The position numbers and the translations under genes were made by a program. Below are positions 21,935 to 34,595 of a DNA stretch of 64,000 nt, one piece after another. The DNA is taken from contig NC_073693.1 in assembly GCF_029784155.1 (NCBI RefSeq), positions 286,784,875-286,848,874 on the forward strand. Direction: 5' to 3'. The notes under the pieces were generated by a model that saw only the letters and a program-made list of their open reading frames with translations, searched no databases and was not told where the DNA came from. The stretch is from Uranotaenia lowii (Eukaryota; Arthropoda; Insecta; Diptera; Culicidae). The first letter of the stretch is position 1. Every line of letters starts with the position of its first letter.

Positions 21935-22445
21935 ATGTTCATCAGCAGACATAAAAAAAAAGTGAGACCAGTACGTGTTCCCTGCAGCGATCGTACTGCT
22001 GTTTTTAGGGCTCAGCTGGCAGTTCCCGTCATCGGTTGCAAAGCGCAAGCGCTTTCCGGTGATGAGGAAACACTTTCCTCTACCAGTTCCTGGCAACGGT
22101 CGTGTAGTAGACCGACAGCTCCTGGAATTGGGAAAGGTACACCTATTCTGGCTGCCCGCGAAATCGACGAGGGTCTCGACGTTCCATTACGTGATCCTGG
22201 CAGGTTTCCTCAGGAAACTAGCATTGGTAAGTCAGCATATGATAGATTGATGTCATGATATTGAGTGAATTTTCCCCCCACAAGGTCAAACTTCGCCGGG
22301 TGCAGAAGCACGGACTTCTAAGGATGTCTTCCGGGACCGATTAGTTAGGACGCACAATTTGCTGGGCAACCATGCATCAAGATACACAAAGGTACAACAG
22401 CGGAGGAACTAGCATCGTGGCGGCATAAACGAACTAGATGCAAAA
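21935..22445 (+). other. GC-richer island with a donor-like end
   Basis: Inside very AT-rich repeats lies about 500 bp of balanced composition. Two overlapping plus-strand open frames reach 91 and 107 codons and end just after a GGTAAGT sequence (about 22,225). I recognise no protein motif. It could be a captured gene or retroelement leader fragment. Confidence 0.35.
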
Positions 22446-22724
22446 TGCTGAAATAATAAATTAAAAGATAATAAAACGTAGCCCTAAAATTATTCCGATA
22501 AAACACACCTTAAGATATGATAACTTCCAATATAAACAGAATTAAAATTTACAATATTTGTAGTTGACCTCATTGAATCAATCAAAGAAATAAAATGGAA
22601 TCTATCATATTTATAATAAAATCAATAATATTATTATAGTTGAATCTATCAAGTTTATAATTATATCAATCATATTATTATTATTGAATCTACTTTGATT
22701 TTTAATGTGAAATCAGGCGCTAAA

Positions 22725-24400
22725 TGAAGTGAAGTTAAAAAAATCTCAGTTGACCAGTTTTTCAGTTATGCTCCAAATATGAAATATTGAAAAAATTTAA
22801 AAAAAAATGTACTTGTACTCAAATTAAAACATATTTGACTGTATAACGTGAATTCGAAATCTCTTTTTTGCATATTAAAGGTGAATAAATTTGCTATCAA
22901 TCATCCTAATTTTGTTTTTGCGTATGACCAACAGTATTGTTGATATTATAGACTTTATGATTGAAAAAATTATAAAAAAAAAGCATTTTTAGAAAGAATT
23001 TTTTTTTTCAGCTAGAGCTTTAGACTCGAAGGTAACATTTAAAAAATCCGATTTTCTTTTGTACTTAAATATCAATCCAAAACCAAGATACCAAGTGGTT
23101 GTTTATCAAAATCGGTTGAAAATTGAAAAAAAATTATGATTATTATTACCACAACAGTATTTTTTGCATTTTTTAATAATTTAACGAACCGCGATGTACT
23201 TATCATAGTATAGAGGAATCAAACATGGTAAATCTCACTCGCTCCAAGTCTTAATTAACTATTAACATACCAGAAGGCCACATGCCAAATTTTAGAACGA
23301 TCTGCTGAACGATTTTGCTCGGGAGGAATAAAACAAATACTGATTTTTCATCAATAACTTTTTTCTTCACTAGCCGATTGCTTTTTGAGAATAATTTTCT
23401 TAAAGCCTAAATTGAGACAAATATTTCACTCGAAGGCTGCAACACAATTGGAATCGAAACAAAAAAGTTATTTCGGATCTATATTGTATTTTGGCCGAAA
23501 ATCGTTAATGCGTATATTTTACGCATTGCTTTTTATACGAAAATTTTCGGCCAAAATACAATCTTCGAATCGCAACAATTTTTAGTGTCAATTCCAATTT
23601 TATTGCAATATTCGAGTGAAATATTTGTCTCAATTTAGGCTGGTCTCACTTTAGGCTTTAAGAAAATTATTCATAAAAAGCAATCGACTAGTGAAGAAAA
23701 AAGTTATTAATGAAAAACCAATATTTTTTATTCCTTCCGAGCAAAATACCTTAAAATTCTATTCACGTTTGAGACTTAAGCTACCCCTGCCCATGGTCAG
23801 ACGGTTCTAAAATTCGGCATGTGGCCTTCTGGTATGTTAATAGTTATTTAAGACTTGGAGCGAGTGAAATTTGCCATGCTCAATTTTCCCTATACTATGA
23901 TAAGTCATCGTGGTTCGTTTTATTATTCAAAAATCAAAAAACTACTGTTTTGGTTAAGTAACCATAACTTTTTCAGTTTTGAACCAATTTTGATAAACAA
24001 CCACTTGAAATGTTTGTTTTGAATTGATATTTAAGTACAAAAAAAACGGATTTTTTAAATATTTTCTTCGAGTCTAAAACTTAATCTGAAACAAGGCTTT
24101 CTCTAAAAAAATGTTTTTTTTTATAATTTTTTGTATCCTAAAGTCACTAATATAAACAATACTGTTGATCATACGCACAAACAAAATTCGGATGATCGAC
24201 AGCAAATTTATTCACCTTTAATATGCAAAAAAGAGATTTCGAATTCACGTTACGCAGTCAAAGATATTTGAATTTGAGTACAAGTAGTTTTTTTAATTTT
24301 TTCCAATACTTCATATTTCTAGCATAGCTCAAAAACTGTTCTACTGAGAAATTTTTTAAATTTTATTTTCGGATTCAGCGCCTGATTTCACATTGAAAGT
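22725..24400. repeat. Large imperfect palindrome (arms about 0.8 kb)
   Basis: Left-arm words reappear reversed in the right arm in mirrored order. Examples are TACTTGTACTCAAATT/AATTTGAGTACAAGTA, GGTGAATAAATTTGCT/GCAAATTTATTCACCT, ACCAACAGTATTG/CAATACTGTTGATC and TTGGCCGAAAA/TTTTCGGCCAA. The centre is at about 23,535. It would fold back on itself, so it is a foldback element or an inverted duplication. No open frame of note. Confidence 0.85.
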
Positions 24401-24588
24401 GATCTTCAGTTTAATTGGTTCAAAAATGTTGTAAACTAGTGTTATTGTTCAATGTATGGCATCAATCGTACATTATAGTTGAATCTATAATATTTATAGT
24501 TGACGCTCGAAATCGATCATACAACCATAGTTGAATGTATTATTTATATTGTTGTATGTTTGAAATCAATCAGACTGTCTATCAATAG

Positions 24589-24790
24589 CAGGGGCGGTCC
24601 TAGAGCTGGCTCTTGGGGGGGGAGGGGTGATTTTCTATTTTTCAAAAATTAGTCAATATAAAGGAACGTTAATATCTGGTGAAAAAAAACGATCATTTGA
24701 GTGAGCGAAAGGAGTGGGAAGGGGTTGCGAGGGGGGGATGGTCAGTTGCCAATGAGTCTACAATAGAAGCTGCACACTGCTCCTCCTTCC
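24589..24790. mobile_element. hAT-like terminal sequence with G-rich tract
   Basis: CAGGGGCGGTCCTAG followed by G-runs is typical of a family of hAT element ends. The matching second end and duplication were not found with certainty, so this may be a truncated copy. Confidence 0.4.
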
Positions 24791-24799
24791 CCCATGAAT

Positions 24800-26665
24800 T
24801 TCACTGAACAACATGTATTTAAAAAAGTATGAAACAAGAGATGAATAATGAAAACTTTCTACACAACTTACACATCCTTTTATAAAACAACCAGCGAATC
24901 TATAATATCCACTGCGAAAAAAAGTTGACAATTTTTTTTTTTCGATTTGTAGGTGGTGGTGTTTTAAAATTGTTACGTTGAGCTCTTTAAAGAATTAGTC
25001 GTTATAAATGTATTTTTTTTTCAATGAAAATAATACACACGTTGTTGAGAGATGAAAATGTAGAAAAAACTGTTTCAAGCTGTCTTAATTATTTTCCTGA
25101 GCTTCTAAATATTAGCGCTCTGATATTTTATAATTTTTCGGAAGTATTTTACTTTTCACCGATAAGGCCTATAAACTAATTAACAAACATAACTAACGGG
25201 CATTAAATTATTCATTGGGGTATTCTACTGAATCGTGATTTGGATTTGGTTTTTTATTTTCAAATTTGGAAACAGAATATATTTAATACAAAATTCAATA
25301 TAAATTAAGAAGAAAATACGATTATCAAAATCAGATTCTCTGAATATGAAGCTTCTGGAACCTAAAGTTATTTGATTTGCTCTTGAATTTAAAGTTATCA
25401 TAAAAAAAATTAATTTTAATTGTACTACAACCATTAAATTAATAAAAAAAAGTGATAAATCTTTTTTATTTTTCATGTAGGTACCTACACATAATTCATA
25501 TTTTTTTAAATAATTTTGAATTATAATAAAAAAAATCGAAATCAAGGGTTAATTCTGAATGTTAATACTTTTCTTTAATGAAAAGTCTCAATCATTTGTA
25601 AATGAAATAGCCAAGCATTCAGATTCAGTATCAGAAAGCAGTATCGGTGACATAATTGCTGTAGGTCTTGAAATCCACGAGTGTTGGTTAAAAATCACTA
25701 AAAGATCTTCTGACTGTTTAGTATGATAGATTGCCTTGTTGCCGAAAAAAAATAGTGAAATGAAACGGCCAGGCCAGTTCCTCAAACAGCCCCGGCAGAT
25801 GAATGACAACTCCATTTCCTACCTAAGGGTCCGGCGCCGATTGACCGTCGCATAGGGCTGAGATAAAAATAATATTTAATTCATATCATTTCATATTTAA
25901 TTTGATTTTGGAAGATTTTTGAGTCTTAAACTCGATTTTTTGTCAGGTTTTTTCTCTCGCTTCTTATTTTCTGGCATTAAGTAATTTTAAAATTAAGCAG
26001 TTTAGAGTGAAATCGATCAATGATAATTGATGAAGTAACTAACCTGAACAACAAAAAATATGGTAAATCTTTTCATTGTCCTTTATTCATTCAAGAATAC
26101 AGATAAGAGGAAGAATGGCAAATAAAGATTTCGTTTAGATAATCTTCGTATTTTACAAAATGGGGAAAATACTTACCTCTATATTTTTTTCCCATGATAA
26201 AATCAGTCTTCATGAAAATTGATCATTAAGTTAAAACTTTTTTTCTAAATCTTTTTGATATTTTACACTTTTGCTAAAAAGTGCACAAATTTCTTCAATG
26301 AACCTTGTATTTTCAAAATTTATATCGGAAACAGGATATGATTAAAAAATTGCATTTAGTGCTCCTAAATAAGTCGAAATCCGTTTTCAAATTCATTGCA
26401 CCACGGTAAACGAGAATTTTGTTACCTTATGTTATAGTTTTGAATGCAGATTTTGGGTTCTGGAGATGCATTTGAATCTCTATCGACAACACCAATTCCT
26501 TCATATTGAAACAGCTTTTATGAATACTTTTTTGTTCCTTTTTGGCTCTAAAAACTCACTGGGAACGCAAAAGTCATAACACGTAATCTCTTTTTTCGAT
26601 GTATTGTTGCTGAAATCTCTTGAGTAGATTTTTTTTAAATTTAAACTCTTACTATGATTATTTTA
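24800..26665. other. AT-rich intron filler
   Basis: AT-rich sequence with long A and T runs. Open frames here are short and compositionally AT-driven. A small GC-richer block near 25,815-25,860 is unassigned. Confidence 0.3.
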
Positions 26666-26671
26666 TATTCG

Positions 26672-29000
26672 ACTAGCTGACCCGGTAAACTTCGTCTTAC
26701 CATATTCAACTTAGCGTTCATTTTCCATTTTTCCTAGTTTTTTTACATTTCCCTCCTTTCCGTTTACTCGAATTGTCTCGCTTTATTCTATCGAAATAAA
26801 ACCTAAGAATGTTTACTTAATACTGCGGGTCTTTACTTAAATTATCAAAAAATAACCTTCAATAAATATTACATGTATCTTGCATGAATACTTTTTTTAC
26901 TTTTCTTTAATTCGGTTGCAAATTCGATTTTTTTCCAGCACTCGACGTAATCATCCAACTTGGCAAGCCTCATGCAAAATGAGAAGATGTTTCACTATCC
27001 ATTTTTAAACAGCTTTTTGTTCACTATCCTCTTTCTTCGAAGCAGTTTGAATTAAAATCCATATTTTTACTAAAATCATGTTCAAAAATTTTTCGCCTGA
27101 TACTAAACTTATAGACATGGTACATTTCGATTTAAAGCGTTCCCAAACAGCACTTGATGGTATTAAATCTGGCGATTTTGTATACTGCAAATTCCATTTT
27201 TTATTTATTCAAACGAAATATGCTAATTAAATTCCTTTGAACTTTAACTTCAGTTTCAGTGAATGCTGTTCAACCAAAAGACCTTGATTTACAAAGACCT
27301 TGATAATAATTTTGAATATCCGCTTCAGATTCAACACTCAACATTTGATCACCCATTTTGGAGATCAAATTCTCAAATGGTATATCTATGTTTCATGGCT
27401 AAATGGCGCGTTTTCACTTGTTCTACCGTGTGAAATGACAGGAATTAATTTGTATTTTTAAAACTTTCAGTTCGTATTAAAATTCATCAAAAAATATGCT
27501 GCCCCTGAAATATCAATCACAAAAAAACTTTTCAACAAAAAAAGTGGATCAAAAGTCTCCTCTATGTAGACAAAATATGTAAAACAAAAACACACTTTTC
27601 ATGTTTAATACGTACTTGAATTGTGTGTAAACTAACAGTAAACGTGTTAACAGCTTTTCGGTGAATGATTAAAAAAAAATTGAATTTATTTAGTCAGATT
27701 GTTTACTTGGGCCCAACAATTTTTAGATGAAGTAAGAATTTTAACATTATTTTTTTAGTTTAAAGTTTGATCTTGCTCTAGTTTACCTTCTTAATTGAAA
27801 ATTCTTCCGGAAAATGCATATCTTCACTTTTTTTATGAAAAAGTAGATTATTTTATTGATAACTTCAACTTACGCATGCAAAAAATCAAAAGTTCTCTGT
27901 ATTCGGCCTCTAAATACTTCAGTCCAATCTAATCTAATTCAAAGGACAGATTCTTGTTCAGTTAATGTGTCTGTTCATTTTCATCGGATTTAGTTGTTCT
28001 TCAAAAAATTTGATGGCGCTTGATACATCTTCAGTTAAGTACATTTGTACATGTTCAAATTTTTTTTTCGAAAACGTGTGAATTTTTTTTTGTTATCAAT
28101 ATGAATCAAAACTAACGTTCTAAGCGTATTGGATTATACGAAAGGTAAAGCTTCCCAATTTCTTTTATTTATTTTTTCTAACGTCCGCTATTTGTCATAC
28201 CATTATTTCATATGCATGTTTTGGACAACAATTTATTACTTAAATTAACACAAAATAAAGATGGTTTAATATTCAAAATCGTGTATACATATGGTTTTGA
28301 TTCGATCGTTTAAATACCAATCCGTGTCACATCTAGCGTCATCCATCACCATGTGCTGTGTACAAATAAGCAAGAAAAATAAACACATCTAGGTTGCATA
28401 TCGCCCCCACGTGCATAAGAACTGTAGGTACTTGGTTGAGAAACAGGCGCCTAATTGTTAAATTTTTCCATCGATCAATGAACAGTATGCTTTGGTTACT
28501 ATCCTCTTGCGACGACGTTTGCTCGCGACGCCTCACCCATGGAGACGAAAAACAAACCCCTCGAAAAAAGAAAATCTCTAAAAATGGCCTATGACTTTTC
28601 AATCTCAGATTTTGGCAAAAAAAATTATATGTTTTATTCATTCGGCAAACTTTCAATCCGGGTCACATATAGGCGTCATTCATTACCATGTGCTGTACAA
28701 ATGAGCTCGGAATCAAGAAGTAAAAAAAATCATCTAGGCTTCATAGCGCCATCACGTGCATTGAAAATATGCTTGATTGAGAAATACGCGCCCAAATGTT
28801 CCTACTATTTAACCAGTATGCTATGCCATGGTTACTATCCTTTCGCGACGTTTGCTCGTGACGCCTCGACCATGGAGACGAAAAACAAACCGCCCAAAGG
28901 AAAAAAAATCTTGAAAAAATGGATGCCATGGCTATAATTTGATTCCAATTATTACAAAATTTAACTTTTTCGGACAATTGATGCGACTTTGTGTTGTTTT
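26672..29000 (+). mobile_element. Dispersed repeat beginning CTAGCTGACCC, first unit
   Basis: It starts CTAGCTGACCCGGTAAACTTCG, the same opening as the units at 29,013 and 31,045. The interior is AT-rich and non-coding. It probably has the same origin as the next units but lacks the recognisable TATATATAGAT end, so the boundary is estimated from the start of the next unit. Confidence 0.45.
28325..28935 (+). repeat. Two-unit tandem repeat of about 310 bp
   Basis: Both units hold ACATATAGGCGTCATTCATTA-like and CATCTAGG-TTCATA-CGCC words, then GGTTACTATCC, GCGACG-TTTGCTCG-GACGCCTC and CCATGGAGACGAAAAACAAACC. They are offset by about 315 bp. The short open frames through them are not conserved between the units, so I do not call a gene. 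Confidence 0.65.
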
Positions 29001-29012
29001 TATTAGATACTA

Positions 29013-31042
29013 GCTGACCCAGTGTGCTTTGCTACACCTTTCAAAATCGAATGATATTTTCAGAATTTATTCAAATTTTTATTGTTTTGTTGTCATTATT
29101 TTAAATCAAAATATATCGTAATTCATAAGCAGCCGCTATAAAATGAGAGCTGCAGCTGATGTTTCGGATTGCTACACAAAAATAACTTAAACTTATATTC
29201 TGAATCTTGATTTGTGTTCAAGATCTGATAATTTTGATTCGTTTCTTTAAGCTCCGCCCTAGAAAAGGAGGGTACCAAATAAATCGTACGCAAACAATAC
29301 AACTGATAAAATATGATTGTTTTTGATTGATATGTTCTGGATTTATGCTAACAAACTGATAAGAGAGAACCCTCCCCCTCCCCCCCTTACCCTTTTTCTT
29401 CACCCTGCTGAATGAAGATCATGATTTTTAATAATCTTACCTTTTTTTCGTTCCTAAAAAATCTTCTTGTATCAAATATTGTTCCATTGGTTGATAATTG
29501 TTTAAGCTTTACAACAACATTTATTTGGAACCCCCTCCTTTTTTCTCCTCTCTACACTGTAAAGCTAAGGGTCTATAACAATTGTAGAAACATATCTCGT
29601 TACCAAGTACCTTTCTATGCCAAAATAATTTTCCATGTTAAGTTTTGTCCATTTGTAAAACAAAGTTAAATGTTAGCTTTCCTCTTCCCTTCCTTTATTT
29701 CCAATTCTATCATCCCACTGCAAGAAAGGAATTGTTTGACAAAAAAAATTGCTCGTATTAAAATACCATTCCATGCCAAATTTGGTTTTATTTGCGTTAT
29801 GCATAAACTTGAAAGGAAGTACCAACCCCCTTCCATTCGCCCCATTGAATGGAGGGGCGAGAACTTGATATTCAAAAAAGTATTTTTTGTACTCAATAAA
29901 TTTTTGATACCAAATTTTATTTCATTTGCTCTATCAATTCTCAAGTTATTCAAAAAAATGTATGGTAGCCCCCCTTTCCCCTTTATATCTTTCCGCTGAA
30001 AAAAGGTGGGGCTTCAATTTATAATAGAAACATTTCTCGTATCGAAATACCCTCACATACCAAATATGGTTCAATTTGCTAGATCAGCTCTAGAGTTATG
30101 TATATTGAAAATTGTAAGGGAGACCTCTTCTCCCCCTTTTCATCCACCTTTTTGAAGGATTGAGGAATACGAAATATTCAAAGAAGCATTTCTCGTACCC
30201 AAATATCGTTCCAAGCTTAATTCCATTTGCTGTTGTAGTTCTTGAGTTATGCAATAAAAATTGTATGGAACTTCCCTCCCTCTTTCCTTCTTCCACGCTG
30301 GAAGAAGGAAGGGGTCTCAAACAATCATTAGAACATGTCTCGTTCCCAAATATCCGCCCATGCCAAATTTGGTTCCATTTGCTTGATAAGTATTTGAATT
30401 ATGTAAAAATTAAAAAGAGGGCCCCTCCCCCCTATATATCTCCCTACTGGAAAGGGGGAGGGGTCTAAAATAATCATAGAAATATTTTTCGTATCCAAAT
30501 ACCTTCCCATGCCAATTTGGTTAGATTTACTTTATAGTTTTTTGAGTTCTGTAAAAAAAATATGAAAGAGGCCCCTCCCCCTTTCAATTGCAAAAAAGGA
30601 GGGGTCTCAAATAATCATCATATATTTCGTATCCAAATCCCTTCCCATGCCAAATTTGGTTCCAATATCTTGATTAGTTTTCGAGTTATATGAAAAATTG
30701 TAAGGTAGTCCCCCTCCCCCCTTCCTATTACACCACTGAGAGGAGGGAGGGGTACCTAATATTCATAGAAATATTCCTCGTTCCCAAATACCATCCCATA
30801 CCAAATATGATACCATTTGCTTGATTGGTTCTCGAGTTATGTAAAAAATTATCTTTTGTTTGGGAGGCCCCTCTCCCCCTTCATGAAAGAGAGAGGGGTC
30901 TCAAACCACAATAGGAACCTTCCCCTGCCTCCAATACCCCCATCTACCAAGTTTCACGCATATCGGTTCAGTAGTTTCCGAGTCTATAGGGAACAGACAG
31001 ACAGACAGACAGACACACAGAAATTCATTTTTATATATATAG
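29013..31042 (+). mobile_element. Dispersed repeat, second unit, with GACA tail and TATATATAGAT end
   Basis: It opens CTAGCTGACCCAGTG. It ends with TTTCCGAGTCTATAGGGAACA, a (GACA)n run and TTTTTATATATATAGAT, immediately followed by the next unit. This end is a common arthropod dispersed-repeat terminus. I cannot assign it to a superfamily from sequence alone. The interior holds the 160-bp minisatellite. Confidence 0.6.
29410..30960 (+). repeat. Degenerate tandem repeats of about 140-170 bp (about ten units)
   Basis: Each unit repeats the order CTCGTATCCAAATACC, CCATGCCAAATTTGGTT, CATTTGCTTGATTAG, GAGTTATG, then a C/T-rich run such as CCCCTCCCCC, then AGGAGGGGTCTCAAATAATCATAGAAA. The alternation of C-rich and G-rich blocks gives each unit a local hairpin. 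Confidence 0.75.
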
Positions 31043-32537
31043 ATAGCTGATCCCGTACGAACTTCGTTTCGCTTTAAATCATTGGTACGTCAAAATGAGT
31101 TTAGAAAATGAATTCGAAACATTCTTTCGACAATTTTGGGGAAAAAATTCAACAGTGTTTAAAGTTGCTACTATTACTATTACTTAAAATTCGAATTAAA
31201 CGGTTGATTGGCTTTTTATTGAAATTTATGTGAGAGTGTTTTCTTCTCAATCGGTTGCAAAATCTAGACATCATGTACTATTTGTTTGTGTGCACGATTC
31301 TTTTGCTTGACCTTCACACTTAAATTGGTATCAATTAACTGCCTCCAACAAAATTATTGCACAAAACACTGAACTTTCAATGAAACCCTCTTTTTCTGTC
31401 CCATGGCCCGAAATTTAATAATTGAACCCAATTTCACGTTCCTCAAAACTCCCTTGTGCCATTTTTTCTTTTCAAATTATATGTAAAATAACGTCAGGAA
31501 CTTGAAAACAGTGATCAGTGAATATAGACGCCCCTTTCGCCGACCCTTGACACGGGACATGCTACCTGGAGTCAATTGCTCATAGTTTATAACCCTCATC
31601 TGAACATTTTCATCTCAATCCGATGCATGATCACGACAATATCGCGAAAACAGTGAGCAACTAACATGGACGGCCTTTTTTTGACCACGATTCAAAACTT
31701 GACACCTGAAATTAAATATCTTTTCTGTTGAACTCCCATGTGCCAATTTTCATTACAATTCTATGCTCAATCAAGAGAATATCGTAAAAACAGTGAACAG
31801 ATAATAACCCCTTTTGCCGACCCCTGAGTCAAGATTTGAAACCTGAAAGCAAAAGAGCGTCCCTCAAAACTCCTATGCGGAAATTTTCATCTCAATCCAA
31901 TCTAGAATAACGTCAAATCGCAAAAACATTAAAGTTGGGTATGGACGACTCCTTCAGCCGACTTCTGATCCGCAATTCGAAACTTGAAATCGATTGCTCC
32001 TCTTTCACAACACTCATGTGTAAATTTTCATCACAATCCGGTGTATAATAACGCCAATATCGCAAAAACATTAATCAGTGAATATGGACGATCCCTGACC
32101 CTAAATTTGATAACTGTAATCGATTGCTCGTCTCTCGAAACACTCATGTGCAAATTTTCATCTCAATCCAATGTAAATTAAAGCCAATATCGCAAAAACA
32201 TTAATCAGTTGATATGGACGACTCCTTTGGCCGACCCCTGACCCTAAATTTGATAACTGTAATCGATTGCTCGTCTTTCAAAACACTCATGTGCAAATTT
32301 TAATCACAATCCGACGGAAAATAACGTCAATAACGTGAAAACAGTATTTGTCTTGTATGGGCGACCCCCTTCAGAAGGAGTCGTCCAAAAATCTAAAAAC
32401 ATTTTTCATCATTCCTGGTCCTAATGAGCATCCATGCCAAATTTCAGATCTCTAGCTCTTAAGACGGCTGAGTCTATAGAGGACAAACAAACAAACAAAC
32501 AAACATACAGATAATTGCTTTTTATATATATATAGAT
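31043..32537 (+). mobile_element. Dispersed repeat, third unit, with AAAC tail
   Basis: It opens AGCTGATCCCGTACGAACTTCG. It carries about six imperfect units of 110-130 bp between 31,490 and 32,350, built on TGTGCAAATTTTCATC, CAATCCGAT, AATATCGCAAAAAC and TATGGACGACTCC. It ends with GAGTCTATAGAGGACAAAC, an (AAAC)n run and TTTTTATATATATATAGAT. An inverted relative fills 62,521 to the window end. Confidence 0.65.
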
Positions 32538-32539
32538 AA

Positions 32540-34050
32540 ACCGATTCGCATGGTTACAGAATATTCTAAAAATAATTTCATTCGAATCGTTAGGGTCATT
32601 CCGGAGGAGTAGTACTACAAACACCGTTACAAGAGAATTTTATATAATAGATTTCTGTTTTTCATGGTCATCCATAATATAAATGTTTGATGTGATACAT
32701 TTTTAAAAGAATAAAATAAAATCAGATCTGAAATTTTAATTTATGTTTTTGAACTTCATAATATAGGTTATTAATTTTAAGTTTATAATTCATATTTGAA
32801 TGATGAAAAATTGCGGGTAAAAAATTCGATAAAGAGAATATTTAAGACATAAATTCCTTGTAAACGCAAGTGAAAATAGCACTACTTAAGATTTTAAAAT
32901 GAGATTAGCGTTAGACATCTGACATGATTTTATAAAATTTGAAAATTCTCAATAAACCAGCTGTATACAAAAAAATTTGAATTTTAAATTTAAATTTATA
33001 TTAAAACTTCAGATGTGTATTAGCTTTGTATTCATTAAGTTAAGTTGATTTTTCCTGATTCTCAATTGATAATTTTTTCTTCGATTTAAAAAGTATTTTG
33101 AAGTACGAAAAATCCTAATGGGAAGCTTTTTGCTGCTCAAAACTTCATCAAAAATGAATTTAATGCGGCATCAACACTTGTTTATTACGATTGAATTTGT
33201 TTAGTGAAATATTGATGACTAAAAGACAAAAAGAAAGATTAGAAAGTTAGACGGTCAATTAAAGTCATACGTTTCTTAAACGCCTACTGGAAAACTGATC
33301 ACTCCGATGGATAATTTGACTTAAATTTAAATTCCTTACAATAAAGCCAAAGGTTTTTTTTAATTCTTAGAACGACCAAGATCTGTTAATCAAATAAACA
33401 TGGTAGAAATTTCTAAAAATAAAAAAAAATGAAAATCACTTGATTCCGTACGTTTATAGTTTTATCATTTTGTTTTTTTTCTTTATAAATCTGAGCAAAT
33501 AAAAAAGAAACTCCATATTGAAGGCAATAAATGTATGACGAAAGCAGAACAAAGAATTCAAGTATTTCAGTGTTATAACCATATTTACCCCCCTAAATGA
33601 CTTTTTCAAATCTGTCGTTTCATTAGAATTCAAAACAAAATCAAGACTTTAGAAGCTCTGAATTTGAAGCAAATATAAAATTTATTACAATTTCCTCGTT
33701 ATAATAAAGGCATATGAGGGAAATTAGTGACAATTTTTAAAAAAAATTATCCCTACAATTCATTCAATTCGAAATCAACACTCAACAACACACTTTTGTT
33801 GAGTTGCTTATCAACAAAAGTTATTTGGTATAATTCAGTCCAGGTAATCGCAAGTTACAGCTGCTTGAGTTCGGTGGACCGACTATTTTCAATATTGAGC
33901 CTTTTAAGTGAAAAATTATTTTTTTGTTGAATAAACACCCCAACGGAGTGAACAATTTTGAGAATTTAAAAGCACATCTACTAAGAAAAGTTCCAACTTT
34001 TTATAGAAATTCGAGCTTTTGCGGATTTTATAACGGTTTTTGCCGCTTTG
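32540..34050. other. AT-rich intron filler
   Basis: Homogeneous AT-rich sequence without coding signal, terminal repeats or tandem order that I can support. Confidence 0.35.
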
Positions 34051-34051
34051 G

Positions 34052-34104
34052 GTGGGGGGGGGGGGTGATCACCCCGATCAACCCCCCCCCCCCCCCCCCC
34101 CCTA
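34052..34104. repeat. Poly(G)/poly(C) tract
   Basis: A G13 run and a C22 run surround a short GATCACC-CGATC segment. This can form a strong hairpin or G-rich structure. Such tracts are also error-prone in assembly. A 64-codon open frame ending in poly-proline here is an artefact of the C run. Confidence 0.8.
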
Positions 34105-34595
34105 AGGATCGCGCCTAATTATAAATATTGTTGAAATCAGATATATGATTGAATATAAGTGGATTATTGTTGGAAATACCATACTTTTTCCCCCGTGTAA
34201 TTACATTGATTTTTCAAAACATGACATTGCAAAATATATGATCCTAGTAATGGATCTAATATTTGCAAGAATTTATCTTTGAATCAAGTTTTACAATGAC
34301 CCTTTACAATGACCATTAGAAAAAAAAGATTTATGACTTGATGTACTTTCTTAACTAGTTTACTTAAAACTAGCATATTTATCAACCTAGAATCGCCTAA
34401 ATTCATGGCGAAATTGCCATCGAATAATTCTACACTAATAAACAATACAGAAAAATACAAATTTTTCAAGAAAGCTGATACAGATTTTTTTCAAATCCAT
34501 GTGGCAACCCTGACCGGTTGTGACGTTCCCCATTTTACCGTTCATATTTTCATTGCCAAAAGTATTTTGTTTTATTTATGATCACTTTTGCTTAC

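Larger units (their letters stand above)
19049..34595 (-). other. Intron 1 of the RHS gene (15,547 bp, phase 2)
   Basis: The donor is ATGAG followed by GTAAGC at 34,590-34,595. The acceptor is TTTCAG at 19,049-19,054. Exon 1 ends two bases into a codon, and exon 2 completes it with one base and then continues in frame. Most of the intron is repeats and mobile elements, listed separately. Confidence 0.8.

Noticed and set aside
33924..34118. Poly-proline open frame
   Set aside because: The proline run is the C22 tract read as codons.
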